Below, one piece after another: positions 31,723 to 44,012 of a DNA stretch of 64,000 bases. Below the pieces are notes generated by a model. The model made no database searches and was not told the origin of the DNA. It saw only the letters and a program-made list of their open reading frames with translations. The first letter of the stretch is position 1. Each line of letters begins with the position of its first letter. The DNA is taken from contig NC_041781.1 of the NCBI RefSeq assembly GCF_900090045.1, forward strand, positions 1,088,001 through 1,152,000, in the 5' to 3' direction. Both the position numbers and the translations under genes were made by a program. The DNA comes from Plasmodium malariae. Taxonomy: Eukaryota > Apicomplexa > Aconoidasida > Haemosporida > Plasmodiidae.

Positions 31723-34387
31723 AATAAAAAAAAAGGGGGCATAATTATTCCTCCTTCCATGGGGGGATACTTCATTTTCACTTATGTTTTTCACGCCCTT
31801 TTGATTATTCATCTTCCATTTATTCGTTCTTCATTCGCACATCCGTTCACCTGCTGATTAGTAGGTGAATGGTATGTACATGTATATGTGCGTTATTCGT
31901 GCTGTACTGGATATGCTTACTGTGTGAGTGTTTTGCATATGTACGAATACTCCATATGCACACATTTTTGCTAGTCTATTTGCTTCCTTTTTTTTTTCGT
32001 TATACCTATTTTTTTTTTTTTTCTTTTTTTTTGCGTATATTTAATAACATATCATACCATAAATAGGTAAAAAAAAAAAAAAAATGAAATTTTTTGCAAT
32101 GTTATTTGAAGCATCATTTTGTAGATAATTAGGAAAGTTTTATATAAATAGAAATTGTTTAAAAAAAAGAAAAAGGTGAAACCCAATTTAATGCACACAG
32201 GGGGAAACCTATAACAAACACGTTTTTTCATCATTTTTATTATTTTTGTTGTTGTTTTTTAGATTTTTTTATTTTTTTTAATTTTTATTTAATTTTCCTT
32301 CACCACAAAATCTTAATATTAAATAAGTATATGTGCGCGCAATGGCATACGGAAAAATGGTAAAAAAAAAAAAAAAGAAAAAAATTAATAATCAAAGAGT
32401 ACAGAGTAAGAAGTAAAAAATAAAAAGAAAAAAAACAAAAGGGAAAAAGCAAGATCTAAAAAGCATTCTAGTAAATCACTTCAGTTTAACTTCAGTCGAT
32501 GGTGAAAAGCTACGAAAAGGAATTAAGAAAACGGTTAAAACATACTATTTTTTCTATGTTGTATTTCAGTTCATTTTTATTATTTATTTTTTTTTTTTTT
32601 TTTTTACATCGTGCAGTTAAATAGGAAAAATGATAAAAAATTAATTTTCATTGCATATATGTAGTATTTTTTATTTTTTTTTTTTTTTTCGTTTACTTTT
32701 GGACAATTAGAATTATAGGTAGTTATTTTTATATTCCTTTTGTGCATTATTTAGTAAAAAAGAAAAAAAAGAAACTTTATTGCTTTCTACTATTTTGATT
32801 TATTAAATTATTTCTATGAACATACAGTTTTTTAATTTCGCTGACTTAATAGCAAATTTTAATTACTCCACGTTTTGCAATAATTGTTCTACATAACTCT
32901 ATGCGTACTATTACGTACACATAAATTTGTGTATATATGTATATTTTTTTTTTTCTTTTTTAAATTTACCCAATATGCATTATTTCCTTTGTTTTGGTCT
33001 TCCTTATTTTTTATATAACTTCTACATAATTTTTTTGTAGAAACCGCTCCATTTTTTAAATGTGCATAACACATGATTACCTGTTTTTGCCAATTTATCG
33101 TTTTTACCCATTTTATACCTCATTTTTGCCAATTTTGTTATCCCTTTTTTCCAGTTTTTTACCTCTTTCTTCCCTATTTTTTTATCTGTTTTTACTCATT
33201 TTTTTTTTTTTTTTTTCTTTTCCTACCCTTCCACCTATATGTGTGCAATTATTTAAATATGCACAGGTGTAGATAGGTTTACATATGTTTGTATCCTGGT
33301 TTTATTTTTATGTAAGATGATGGATGTTACTGCTTTCTTTTTTTTTTTTTTACACTGCTATGTATACCTACTTTTTTAATTATGTTTTTCCGTCGAGGAA
33401 TGCGTAAGATGTTATATTATTCATATATACAGGTATAATATGCAAAAGAGAGAGTAATGCTATTACATAAGTGTGTAAGAAAACATGTGTGTAAGTAGGT
33501 GCGTATATACCAGCATAAGTATGTGCGTATATACCAGCATACGTATGTGCGTATATACCAGCATACGTATGTGCGTATATACCAGCATAAGTATGTGCGT
33601 ATATACCAGCTTAAGTATGTGCGTATATACCAGCATAAGTACGTGCGTATATATCAGCATAAGTACGTGCGTATATACCAGCATAAGTATGTGCGTATAT
33701 ATCAGCATAAGTATGTGCGTACGCATGTGTGTAATGATGTACATATGTGTATATTTACAAACATATAAAAGTTTTTACATAAAGCACAATGCTTTCGCCT
33801 TATCGAATTTATTTGATATGTGTGGATATATATATATATATATTCCCCTTTTGACAATTAATGTTGTAGACTTTTTATTTTTTTTTTTTCTCCATATAGC
33901 ATATAATGGTTATTTACATGTACTGAAACTAATTCTTGTTAAAGTCTTTCTTAATATATTACATGGGAAGCAAAAAATAGAAACAATTGGTAAAACAATA
34001 GTGGTTTTGTCAGTCATCCCAAAGGAATAGTAGAATAACCACAGTTATAGTAATAATAATGTAACTGATAGGAGCATAAAAAAAAAAAAAAGAATAAAAA
34101 GAATAAAAAGCAACAAGAGAGAACAAAATAAAACAAAGGAGAGCAAAATAAAGAAAAATAATATATAACAAATAATAGCAAAATAAATGTGTAGAGCTAA
34201 AATTTCAAAGAACGAACAAAAAAAATTGAAAATATTTTGGTAAAAAAATATGCAACAGGAACGCTCAAATTAATACAGCATACCACATATTTTGTTCATA
34301 TGTTCATTGGGCATATATATATGAGAAAAATTGAACATATTCGAAAATATCGGTTTTTGCTCTTACTTATGTAAATGTGTATATATG
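31723..34387. other. Intergenic region
   Basis: No gene seen. Many poly(T)/poly(A) tracts (32010-32030, 32070-32083, 32590-32606, 32670-32690, 33200-33217, 33339-33351), a CATTTTTGCCAATTT-like pyrimidine-rich stretch at 33080-33240, and the minisatellite at 33495-33730. Contains the 3' flank of the large protein gene and the promoter of the Arf-like gene. Confidence 0.7.
33495..33730 (+). repeat. Minisatellite, 24-bp unit GTATGTGCGTATATACCAGCATAA
   Basis: Nine to ten well-conserved 24-bp copies with single-base variants (CATACGTATG, CTTAAGTATG, AGTACGTG, ATATCAGC). All three frames are open because the unit is a multiple of three and stop-free; nothing else supports coding. Confidence 0.92.
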
Positions 34388-35414
34388 ATGGGTAATGCAA
34401 TATCATCAATTTTTAGAGATTGCTGTAATAAATTTTTTAATAAAAAAATAATTTTTCAAATAAGAATTTGTGGTCCTGCGCAAAGTGGAAAGACAACATT
34501 TGTCAAGTATTTATTGCACAATAAGTTTTTGAAAGTAAAGCCAACCGAAGGTTCGTTCGTGCAGTAAAATAAAAAGTATACATATATATCGTTTCGTTTT
34601 AATCCATTTTCCCATATGCGTGTGTATTTTACGTCTCTTTTTTATTTATTTATTTTTATTTTTTTTTTTAGGTCTTTTTGTTGAAAAAATAGACTTTGAA
34701 GAATTTTCGATCATCATATGGGATTCTCGATATAGCATAGAAGATGATGTATTACGAAAAAAAAAAAAAAAAAAAAGGAAGAAAAATAAAAACAAAAAAA
34801 GAAAAAAAATTTACCCACTTACCTATTGGCCATAACATTTCTGTACGTACTTTTCCCACCATCTACATTTTGATATATATCCACCACTGTGTTCTATTTT
34901 TTTTTTCCCTTCAGGCGTCTATTAACAGGCTAGATATGGATGCCGTTATCTATTTCATCGATTTGTCAGATCATGGAAGACTAAAAATAGGTTTAAAAGA
35001 TATATGTACATGTAGATATATATACACGTATACATAGATATATTCATAAATACACACACGTATACATAGATATATTCATAAATACACACACATATACATA
35101 GATATATTCATAAATACACACACATATACATAGATATATTCATAAATACACATATACATATACATATACATAAACACATGTACATATATACCATTGATCA
35201 CTGTTATATATGTAAAAATAGCACACTACATATGATAAGCTGTAAGTGCGAAATAATGTAATTACTCAGTGAAGATATTTGCATGGGATTAACAGAGACA
35301 CTGAAAGTCTTGTTTCCACATTGTTGTTTAACGGATTTTTTTTATTTATTATAATTTATATTATTATAATTTATTTTATTTTAATTTATATTATTTATAT
35401 TATTTATTTTATTT

Positions 35415-35450
<36 letters not shown>

Positions 35451-35839
35451 AGCGAGAAAAGGATTTTATAAAATACTACAAGATTATAATCATATAGAAG
35501 ACTTTTTAATAATAGCAAGTAAACAAGACAAAAAAAATTGTATGTTACTACAACATGTTAGGAGTGAGCTAAAGCTTGATCAAATTGTCGATAGAAATTG
35601 GTAAGGAAATGCAGGAATAGCAGGAACAGGTTTCCTAGTGGGCTACTACTTACTCATCGAGGGTGGTCTTATAAACGCACGCATATATATTCTAGCATGT
35701 TTAAGTATATATGTATATGTGAATGTACGTGTGTGTACGTATATGTGTGTGTACGTATATGTGGGTGTACGTATATGTGTGTGTACGTATTTGTGTGTGT
35801 ACAAATTAGTGTCTGCGCTCCCATTCCAACGTAACACGG

Positions 35840-35874
<35 letters not shown>

Positions 35875-35993
35875 CAAAAAGCCATTTGGTAGAATGCTCA
35901 TCCAAAACAGGGCTTGGAGTAGAAACCTCGATGAACTGGTTGTTTAATCAGCTGATGATGAGAAGACGAAAAAATTTGTGTTTTATTAAATGA
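34388..35993 (+). CDS. Divergent Arf-like GTPase, five exons, probable N-myristoylation
   Basis: Exons 34388-34550, 34672-34748, 34915-34990, 35453-35600 and 35882-35993 join in phase to 191 residues. The start MGNAISSIF is a good N-myristoylation signal, typical of Arf proteins; I chose the second of two tandem Met codons for it. Motifs: P-loop GPAQSGKT (GxxxxGKT), switch I PTEG in place of PTIG, G4 ASKQD in place of NKxD, and G5 CSSKTG. Switch II is lost: Arf WDxGGQ is replaced by WDSRYS, so the DxxG motif and catalytic Gln are missing. Arf-family proteins recruit effectors to membranes in a GTP-dependent way. This one may bind nucleotide but hydrolyse poorly. P. falciparum has an Arf-annotated gene at this position. 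The short intron after exon 2 contains the poly(A) tract; its donor (GTATTA) is my least certain junction. Confidence 0.87.
35015..35165 (+). repeat. Intronic repeat, 32/33-bp unit ATACACACACATATACATAGATATATTCATAA
   Basis: About four tandem copies in intron 3 of the Arf-like gene (intron 34991-35452), differing at one or two bases. The same intron ends in an extended poly(T) tract at about 35417-35448. Confidence 0.88.
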
Positions 35994-36871
35994 TGATTTT
36001 TTTTCTCACCTGCACATATATTTTTCTGGTCATTTTTTTAATACTTTCCTATTTTTAATATTTTCTCTTTTTTATTACTTCCCCTTTTTTGATACTCCTC
36101 CCTTTTTTGATACTCCTCCCTTTTTTGATACTCCCCCCTTTTTTGATACTCCCCCCTTTTTTGTACTCCTCTTATTTTATACTGTCGTTCTTTCAATATT
36201 TATTATTACGTATTTATTTGAAGATAGTTATAACCCCTCGGGGATGTTGTTTCTTTTTTATTTTTATTTTATTATTTTACCATTTTATTATTTTATTATT
36301 TTACCATTTTACTGTTTTACCATTTTACTGTTTTACCATTTTGTTACAATTGTACATGTCCAATATATACTAATTTTTCTCAAAAATATTCAAAATAAAT
36401 TAAGCATTTGTGCAACCTCTGAGTGGCATACGTAATCCCAACGGACATGCTAAAATGTGAGGTACACCTATGGGCTAAAAACTAAAAAAGAAAAAAAAAG
36501 AAAGAAAAGGTACGAATGAAATTGAAAAAAAAAGAAAGAAAAGGTACAAATGAAATAGAAAAAAAAAGAAAGAAAAGGTACAAATGAAATAGAAAAAAAA
36601 AAAAAAGATACAAATGCAATAGAAAAAAAAAAAAAAGATACAAATGATATAGAAAAAAAAAAAAAAAAAAAGAAAAAAAAATTTACACAATGTGCAAAAA
36701 AAAAAAAAAAAAAAAATGCTCTGCTCGCTAACTCCAAAAATAGGAATATTAGCATATTCGTAGGGCTGTTATGAAACATTTATATAATTTTTAACGCAAC
36801 ATTGATTTATTTGTTTTCCTCCTCAAGGGAATTTTCATGGCATTTCTCATGGTTGTGCGCAGGAAGAACAA

Positions 36872-36905
<34 letters not shown>

Positions 36906-37328
36906 AAGAAAAATTAGTAAATATAAGTAAAAACAAGTAAAATTAATGAAAAACAAGTAAATACGAGTAATTAACCCTAGGAACGGTAAAATGATCGAGG
37001 CTAAGTACGTATGAAGAGAAGCTCATCTTTGGTGCACATATTTAAGTGAGCTTGCTCCAGCAGGAATTAGCCTCTAGTGAGTAGCGTTTCAATTTAGCAG
37101 GTACACATGCCCACACACATATATATATATATATATAAATATATGTACGTATGTACGTATTTACATATGTATACACAATTATACCCCCACACATGAATAT
37201 GTGTATAGGTGTACTTATATATGTCTGTATGTATATATGTCTGTATGTATATAAGTTTGTATGTATATATGTTTGTTTGCATGCATGTTTGTATGTATGT
37301 ATATGCTTAGCTAAGGCCAAAGCTGGAA
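35994..37328. other. Intergenic region with repeats
   Basis: Holds a CTTTTTTGATACTCCTCCC repeat (~19 bp, four to five copies, 36080-36170), a TTTTACCATTTTACTG-type repeat (36265-36340), the purine-rich repeat at 36488-36665, and poly(A) tracts at 36695-36716 and 36871-36903. CCCCTCGGGG at 36234-36243 is a short perfect palindrome. No gene seen. Confidence 0.65.
36488..36665 (+). repeat. Purine-rich minisatellite, ~36-bp unit GAAAAGGTACAAATGAAATAGAAAAAAAAAGAAA
   Basis: About five copies, each with GGTACRAATGAAAT or GATACAAATGAAT flanked by A-rich sequence. It lies between two genes transcribed the same way. Confidence 0.8.
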
Positions 37329-40300
37329 ATGCTAAAATGCGCAAATGTTGTTATTGTCGTCGTATATTTGCTCGTACTGAGTATCTGTTGTGCAAAATTA
37401 AATCAAAATTATTGTAACGCATTTGTAAATTTTCCATTAATTAATAATTATTGGAATAAATGTAGAAAGATATATAAAATTTTTGGAAGGAAGAAAAAAG
37501 TAAAAGAGAGTTATGATGAATATTTCAAGGAACTTGATAAGATATTTAACGAAAGTGACTATGATGAAAAAGAAGTGGAAGAAGAGGAAAGAAAAAAAGA
37601 AGAAGAAATGGATTTAATAACAGAAAAGGATTTATTAGAAATAAATTTTTGTAATTATGAAAATGATCCTAGAAGTGTAGCTAACCTTGTTAAAAATAAA
37701 ACTGAAGAAGAAATAGAAAAAGAGAAAGCTATTGAAGAGGAAAAAATAAAACAAAATGAAAAAATGACTTTGGAATATAGTTATGACTATGATAGAATTT
37801 TAAAAAAGAAAAAATTCCTTGAAGAAAAAATAGATTATAAAGATAAATTTTCGTTAAAAGAGGATGAAGAGAAATTAGTCGAACGTATTGATATTAACAG
37901 GATGAATAACTTTTTGAATGATTATAGAAATGATTTCTCTGATTCCTTTTACAAAGGAAGAAGAGACAAGCATTTCGGTCGAGAAGATTTGCAGTCGGAT
38001 GATGAGGAGTCAAAAACTCTTGAAAAAGCTAAGGATGAGGAAAAAACGGGAAACATATTTGAAGAAGTTACCCCAGTTCCTATCACTGACAAAGGAGCGA
38101 ATGAAAAGGAAAACATTATAAGGGAAAAACTAGAGAGCATTCAATTTTTGAAGAATATAAGGAAGGAGTTTCACCTTGAAAGGGATAATTTCGTAAGCGA
38201 CTACGTGCAGCAGATTGAAACGGAGTTCGCTGACGCTCAGGGGGATGGTGGAATTGGAAGTGAAAATGGAAGTGATCGTAGAAGTGATAGTAGAAGTGAT
38301 AGTAGAAGTGATAGTAGAAGTGATAGTAATAGTGAGGGAGAAGATGACTGCGGAAGTGGCTTCCAACGTGACGGACCGAATGACAAAGAGTTCATTGCGT
38401 ATGTACAGAAACGAATAAAGAATTATGCAACGAGCGAGGATGTACATAAACTCATTAGGAACAAATTCATAGACATGTTTAGCGTGAATGATGAAGTAAA
38501 AAGAATAAATGAGAAAATTAAAAAAAGTGAAAAGATTAGTGTAATTTTGGACTTATTTAAGGAAAATAAAAATATGAACATGATTAATATTATGTATGCT
38601 TTTATGTATATATACCGACTGCGTAATTTAAATGTGAGTGATTATATATATGACAGAAGATTTGCTTATTTAACTAATTCTTTTGAAGAGATTTTAAAGT
38701 ATTATTTATATATGCTTAACGAGAAGAAGTTAATAAGTATTGATAACAAGCCGAGGACATTAATTCTTAATGATAAAAATATAATTTTTTTAATAAAATA
38801 TATGAACCGCTTAAAAGTATTTTACATAAATTTAAATATATACAACATGCTTTTGTTAATATTATCTAAATCTTTTCATTTGTGTTCCATCGATTCGTTT
38901 GTTATTTTGTTGGCTTATCTAAATGAATATACATATTTTAGTAATCATATACATGAAAAAATTAACAAGTCTATATTGGATCGATTATTTAATTTTTTGG
39001 AAGAAAATTCCGTTGAATCGTCAAACTTAAGTTTTGGTCATTTTAAAATATTAGTACCATTGTTAATAAAATATAAATATGTACATAATATTGTTTTTAA
39101 AAAATTATATCATTATTTTGAGAAAGATATAAATAAAATAGCAGATTTTATTATACGTGATAGCACAGAGTCAGATAGCCAATTTTGTAACACCTTATTT
39201 TATGATGCAAAGAATAAAGATCAAAAGAAAAATAAAGAAAATTATTTTTCCTATTTAAAATATCAAAACATTCAAGAAAAAAAAAGAAATCTACACTTTT
39301 TAGCACAATTTCTGCATTATTTAATGATATCTAAATTTAATCAAAATGACAATATAGTTATTCACCTATTACACATATTTATAAATAATTTTAATCTGTT
39401 CCATGTGGATGATTTACTAGCCATATTTTACAATTTCGACTTGTTTAAACATGCAAAAGTGGATATCATGTTTCGTTGTAAACAAGAATTATTGCATAGA
39501 AAAAGTTTACTCCAAGATTTCCAAATAAACAAAGTGCTGTCCTTTTTTATATTCAACTATAGAAGGGCCATGATCTTGCGCGATTATTATGGTATCTTTT
39601 TTAAAAATAGGACCTACACCATACGCAGGGTAGGGAGTGCTGTAAGCACAGGCGGTGTTGAAACGTTGAAAATAAGGGAAAAAGGAAGGCAAGCAGAAGA
39701 ACCGGGTGAAGCAGCACAGTTAGAAGTAGGGACAAGGATGGAAAAAGGGAAGCACAAGGATGAACATTCTACATACAACCACTTGAGCAACAGTAACAGA
39801 GGGAACATTCTACCACCAGATATTAACAATAAGGAACGCAGTGATGACCGATGGGATAACAACACAGATAAGTATAATGATGACCATGCCATTTACAATG
39901 TAATTCACAGTAACAGTCATAGTGAAAGTGAAGGGGATTCTTCCATTAACATGAATAATGCTCACTCTGTTACATTAATGGAAGCATTGAAAAAGAGGAG
40001 AAATATAAAATTATATAAACAGAATTATATATTGAACAAAAGGGCCTTTTCGGATAGTCAGTTCCTGTATGATTTTACACATGATATTCATATATATGTA
40101 AATTTTCGTAATGTCCATTTATTGAAATTTATATATAATTTATATTTATTAAGTTTATTATTTTACAAAAATGTTGATGTGATTCGCATAGTTACTGACC
40201 TAGCATATGATTTAGTAGAAACGAATATATTTTCTTTTATTGATCAATACTCCTATTATTTATATGACGATATTTATATTATCATTAAATCGTTTAAATA

Positions 40301-41270
40301 TATATCTTTCTTTGCAATTGATTTACCAGAAGTATGGAGAAAATTCTTTTTTCTTCTTCACCATTTTGTTAATGCATTAAATTTAGAAAATATTTATGAT
40401 ATTTTTTTTTTTATTAATATTGCAAAATTGACAAATTTAAATTGTGAAAATTATGATGTGCTCAAATTATTAACAACACGGATGAAACAGATAATACAAA
40501 CTCTCTTTAACTGGGATATGCAAAAGTTCAATACCTTTCCGCATACATACGTTCTGAACATTCTTCGATTAATAAGGGACCATACGAATGAGCACGTGGT
40601 AAGCTTTGCTGATTTTTTCTTCTACTCCATATACAGAAAAATAGAGATCATATCAAATAGACAACAGGACCAGCCGCAAAATACCCAGACGAACAACCGA
40701 GAAAACGATGAAATAAAAAAGGACAACGAAAAAAAGAAAGCTATAGAACATCTAACTGTAAAGACGCAGATAGACAACGACACGAGTAATGAAAAATATC
40801 AAAATTATAAAAATAATAAATTAGATAATATTTATAAAAATGTGAATAATTATATTTACAACTTTAAGGATATTAGAATATTCCTTAAAATTTTTTTAAC
40901 TCATTGTAATGAAAATAAAGAAAAATTTAATTTGCAAATTATTGATTTTATTTTATGGAATAGTGAAATGTTTTTTTCTCAAATGGAAATAAATAAATAT
41001 TACTATCATAACAATTATGTCTTTGGTACACAAATGAATAAATACTTGTCTTTCTTGCGTCTTATTCTTCAAAAAAAATTGTACAACTCGCTCGTAATGC
41101 GCAGATTTGTTAACATATTCAAATGCATAATACGCATTCAAGGGGTTTACATGAGTGGCAGTAGCAATGGCAGTAACATTAACAAAAGCTTCTTTTCAAA
41201 ATTCACTCACATAACAGATATTAATGTATGGAAGTTCATTCGGAAGTATTTTCAATTTACCATACAATAG
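37329..41270 (+). CDS. Large helical-repeat protein with signal-like N-terminus (possible organellar RNA-binding protein)
   Basis: A 1,313-residue single-exon protein. Residues ~5-22 (ANVVIVVVYLLVLSICCA) are a strong signal sequence, followed by a basic Asn/Lys/Tyr-rich stretch, the pattern of apicoplast or other secretory-route leaders. Then come an acidic/Lys coiled-coil-like region, a short SDSR repeat (38275-38330) and from ~residue 380 onwards long arrays of paired helices rich in Leu/Ile/Phe/Tyr (for example LLLILSKSFHLCSIDSFVIL). This resembles apicomplexan heptatricopeptide-type repeat proteins of organelle RNA metabolism, but I see no RAP domain at the C-terminus. Function is therefore not assigned. 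A second low-complexity insert lies at about 39640-39960 and another at 40660-40850. Confidence 0.88.
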   Translation: MLKCANVVIVVVYLLVLSICCAKLNQNYCNAFVNFPLINNYWNKCRKIYKIFGRKKKVKESYDEYFKELDKIFNESDYDEKEVEEEERKKEEEMDLITEKDLLEINFCNYENDPRSVANLVKNKTEEEIEKEKAIEEEKIKQNEKMTLEYSYDYDRILKKKKFLEEKIDYKDKFSLKEDEEKLVERIDINRMNNFLNDYRNDFSDSFYKGRRDKHFGREDLQSDDEESKTLEKAKDEEKTGNIFEEVTPVPITDKGANEKENIIREKLESIQFLKNIRKEFHLERDNFVSDYVQQIETEFADAQGDGGIGSENGSDRRSDSRSDSRSDSRSDSNSEGEDDCGSGFQRDGPNDKEFIAYVQKRIKNYATSEDVHKLIRNKFIDMFSVNDEVKRINEKIKKSEKISVILDLFKENKNMNMINIMYAFMYIYRLRNLNVSDYIYDRRFAYLTNSFEEILKYYLYMLNEKKLISIDNKPRTLILNDKNIIFLIKYMNRLKVFYINLNIYNMLLLILSKSFHLCSIDSFVILLAYLNEYTYFSNHIHEKINKSILDRLFNFLEENSVESSNLSFGHFKILVPLLIKYKYVHNIVFKKLYHYFEKDINKIADFIIRDSTESDSQFCNTLFYDAKNKDQKKNKENYFSYLKYQNIQEKKRNLHFLAQFLHYLMISKFNQNDNIVIHLLHIFINNFNLFHVDDLLAIFYNFDLFKHAKVDIMFRCKQELLHRKSLLQDFQINKVLSFFIFNYRRAMILRDYYGIFFKNRTYTIRRVGSAVSTGGVETLKIREKGRQAEEPGEAAQLEVGTRMEKGKHKDEHSTYNHLSNSNRGNILPPDINNKERSDDRWDNNTDKYNDDHAIYNVIHSNSHSESEGDSSINMNNAHSVTLMEALKKRRNIKLYKQNYILNKRAFSDSQFLYDFTHDIHIYVNFRNVHLLKFIYNLYLLSLLFYKNVDVIRIVTDLAYDLVETNIFSFIDQYSYYLYDDIYIIIKSFKYISFFAIDLPEVWRKFFFLLHHFVNALNLENIYDIFFFINIAKLTNLNCENYDVLKLLTTRMKQIIQTLFNWDMQKFNTFPHTYVLNILRLIRDHTNEHVVSFADFFFYSIYRKIEIISNRQQDQPQNTQTNNRENDEIKKDNEKKKAIEHLTVKTQIDNDTSNEKYQNYKNNKLDNIYKNVNNYIYNFKDIRIFLKIFLTHCNENKEKFNLQIIDFILWNSEMFFSQMEINKYYYHNNYVFGTQMNKYLSFLRLILQKKLYNSLVMRRFVNIFKCIIRIQGVYMSGSSNGSNINKSFFSKFTHITDINVWKFIRKYFQFTIQ
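38275..38332 (+). repeat. In-frame 12-bp repeat encoding Arg-Ser-Asp-Ser
   Basis: Four to five copies of AGAAGTGATAGT encode RSDS units, an RS-like acidic-basic tract in the N-terminal third of the large helical protein. Confidence 0.85.
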
Positions 41271-41310
41271 TATGTTGAATTCGTAATTTAAACCCAGCTT
41301 CAAGTTCCCT

Positions 41311-41343
<33 letters not shown>

Positions 41344-41549
41344 CCCTTTACACAACAGCCCAAAATAATTTGGCAAAAAACTTGTGTATTCTTATGAAGC
41401 GTTAATTTCTTACTTGCATGTTTACGTATACATGTATTTCATTGCATAGTTGCATGTTCATATATTAGAAGCTGAATATTGATATTACACGTTCACGTAC
41501 GCAGTTACGTATTTGCATACACATTTACGGCATATTTGCGCATGTCTCT

Positions 41550-41580
<31 letters not shown>

Positions 41581-41814
41581 GTGTAATTTTATACATGCGT
41601 TCTGTAATACTTAAACATATTTCTTTACTCCTCCTCCAACTTCAAACTTAGTTTAACAATAAAATATCATTCCCTTAAAAGAAAGTGAAAAATTAAATTA
41701 TGAGTTATTCTTTAACCGGTCTGTTGTAATTTATTTCGTTCGCATAATGGTGTGGATATATGAGTTCGTGCATAAAGGTAGAGGTGCATAATAAATGTAT
41801 ATACGTATGTATAA

Positions 41815-41870
<56 letters not shown>

Positions 41871-42289
41871 GTACACGTATGTGTAAACGTGAATATGCAT
41901 TTACAGAAACATGTATTTGTAACCCCCATTTTTTTACTACACACATTACGAATGTAAAATGTACATAAATGGGAAAATCAACAAGCGCCACCTAAAATAA
42001 ATATTTACTCGTCATACCCTTTTTCAATAATTTTATTAAAAATATTAATAAAAACATTTTATATAACTAACCGTTCCTAACATCTGACGCTATGTTTATT
42101 ATCCCAAATGGAACACGTGAAATAAACATCGGTACGTAAATGTATACAATATAAATATATATGTAATGCTTGTGTATATACATATATACACAAATATACA
42201 TGTTTCAGTGGCAAACAATTTTTCTCTCCTCTGTAGTTCTACATTTTAATTTATTTTGCTTATTGAGTTTTATGTAAACTATTTTATTA

Positions 42290-42492
42290 TATGCACTCTA
42301 TTAAATTTGTTTTGCTAAATTCGTTCTGCCAAATTCGTTCTGCTAAATTTGTTTTGCTAAATTTGTTTTGCTAAATTTGTTTTGCTAAATTCGTTCTGCT
42401 AAATTCGTTTTGCTAAATTTGTTTTGCTAAATTCGTTTTGCTAAATTTGTTTTGCTAAATTCGTTTTGCTAAATTCGTTTTGCTAAATTCGT
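42290..42492 (+). repeat. Minisatellite, 14-bp unit GTTTTGCTAAATTY
   Basis: Thirteen to fourteen tandem copies with C/T variants (GTTCTGCTAAATTCG, GTTTTGCTAAATTTG). Confidence 0.92.
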
Positions 42493-42639
42493 TTTATTTA
42501 AATTTTAATATATGTTTATTTTTTTATTTTTTTGTGTTAATTTGCTATTAATAAAAAAAAAAAAAAGAAAAAACAATATTTTTAATTTTATAAATATAAG
42601 GCTTTCTCTTTGCGTGTTTAGAGTACGCCATATTTTTTT

Positions 42640-42745
42640 TTCGTTCTTTCGTTATTTCATTCTTTCGTTCTTTAGTTCTTTTGTTCTTTCGTTCTTTAGT
42701 TCTTTCGTTCTTTAGTTCTTTCGTTCTTTCGTTCTTTCATTCTTT
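42640..42745 (+). repeat. GTTCTTTC/GTTCTTTA short tandem repeat
   Basis: A run of about twelve 8-bp pyrimidine units, with some 9-bp copies, followed by TTTATCTTTTT units. Confidence 0.82.
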
Positions 42746-43042
42746 TTTTATTTCTTTTTATCTTTTTTTATCTTTTTTCTGTGTGTGCAATAGCGTATAT
42801 ATATGTATATATAATAGTAGTAATGCATATATATACATATATGTATATGCGTTATATATATATGTACATATGTATGTACGTATTTTAATTAATTTCACTT
42901 TCTAGACCACAATATTTATGAACATTCAAAATCAAAATGCATTTGACTTCGAAAAAAGGATATTTTAAGTTTTTGAAATTTTCCTTCTTTTTCTTCTTGC
43001 AAATTTTGTTCTAAGCGTTTAGCATTTTTTAAAGAAAAACGA

Positions 43043-43290
43043 AACAATAAATAAATAAATAAATAAATAAGGAAATAAATAAGGAAATAAATAAGGAAAT
43101 AAATAAAGAAATAAATAAATAAGGAAATAAATAAGGAAATAAATAAAGAAATAAATAAAGAAATAAATAAAGAAATAAATAAATAAATAAATAAATAAAT
43201 AAGGAAATAAATAAGGAAATAAATAAAGAAATAAATAAGGAAATAAATAAGGAAATATATAAATAAATAAATAAGGAAATAAATACAGGA
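43043..43290 (+). repeat. AAATAAATAAGG minisatellite (12-bp, mixed with 4-bp AAAT units)
   Basis: A compound array of AAATAAATAAGG, AAATAAATAAAG and pure AAAT runs. The reverse strand reads as a long Leu-Phe-Ile-Ser frame, an artefact. Confidence 0.9.
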
Positions 43291-43714
43291 AAAAATAAAC
43301 GCTTTGTCATTGTGGAATTGTATAATTTATACATATAATTTGAGGCTTCATTTTATTTGTTAAACGTATGAAAGTTTACTTACATAATTCCACATAAAGA
43401 GCCTTTTTTTCGTATTTAATTTATACATCCGCGTACATACATATGCATACGCATAAACATATGCATATGCACAAACATATACATATTTACATATATGTAC
43501 ATAAGTACAAACATACATTCGTCCATACGCACATTTATATATATGTATACAGTGTGACAATTCTATGAATTATTTGTTTTAGTCAGCTTTTCATTTCAAT
43601 TACGTACGCCAGCACAGCTTATATATTTGCATTTAACCCCTTTTTATAAGCCAAAGAAGGAAAGGAAAAAGCAAAGAAGAAAGAAGAATGAGGCAAAACT
43701 GAAATAAACGAAAT

Positions 43715-44012
43715 AAACGAATATACCAAAATAAACGAATATACCAAAATAAACGAATATACCAAAATAAACAAATATACCAAAATAAACAAATATACCA
43801 AAATAAACAAATATACCAAAATAAACAAATATACCAAAATAAACAAATATACCAAATAAACAAATATACCAAAATAAACAAATATACCAAAATAAACAAA
43901 TATACCAAAATAAACAAATATACCAAAATAAACAAATATACCAAAATAAACAAATATACCAAAATAAACAAATATACCAAAATAAACAAATATACCAAAA
44001 TAAACGAAATTC
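43715..44012 (+). repeat. Minisatellite, 16-bp unit AATAAACAAATATACC
   Basis: About eighteen tandem copies. The first four carry a G (AATAAACGAATATACC), and one copy near 43855 lacks an A, which shifts register. Long reverse-strand frames across it are repeat artefacts. Confidence 0.93.

Noticed and set aside
33463..34030. Frames over the GTATGTGCGTATATACCAGC repeat
   Set aside because: All copies are perfect repeats; no splice or start evidence, and the flanks revert to low-complexity AT sequence.
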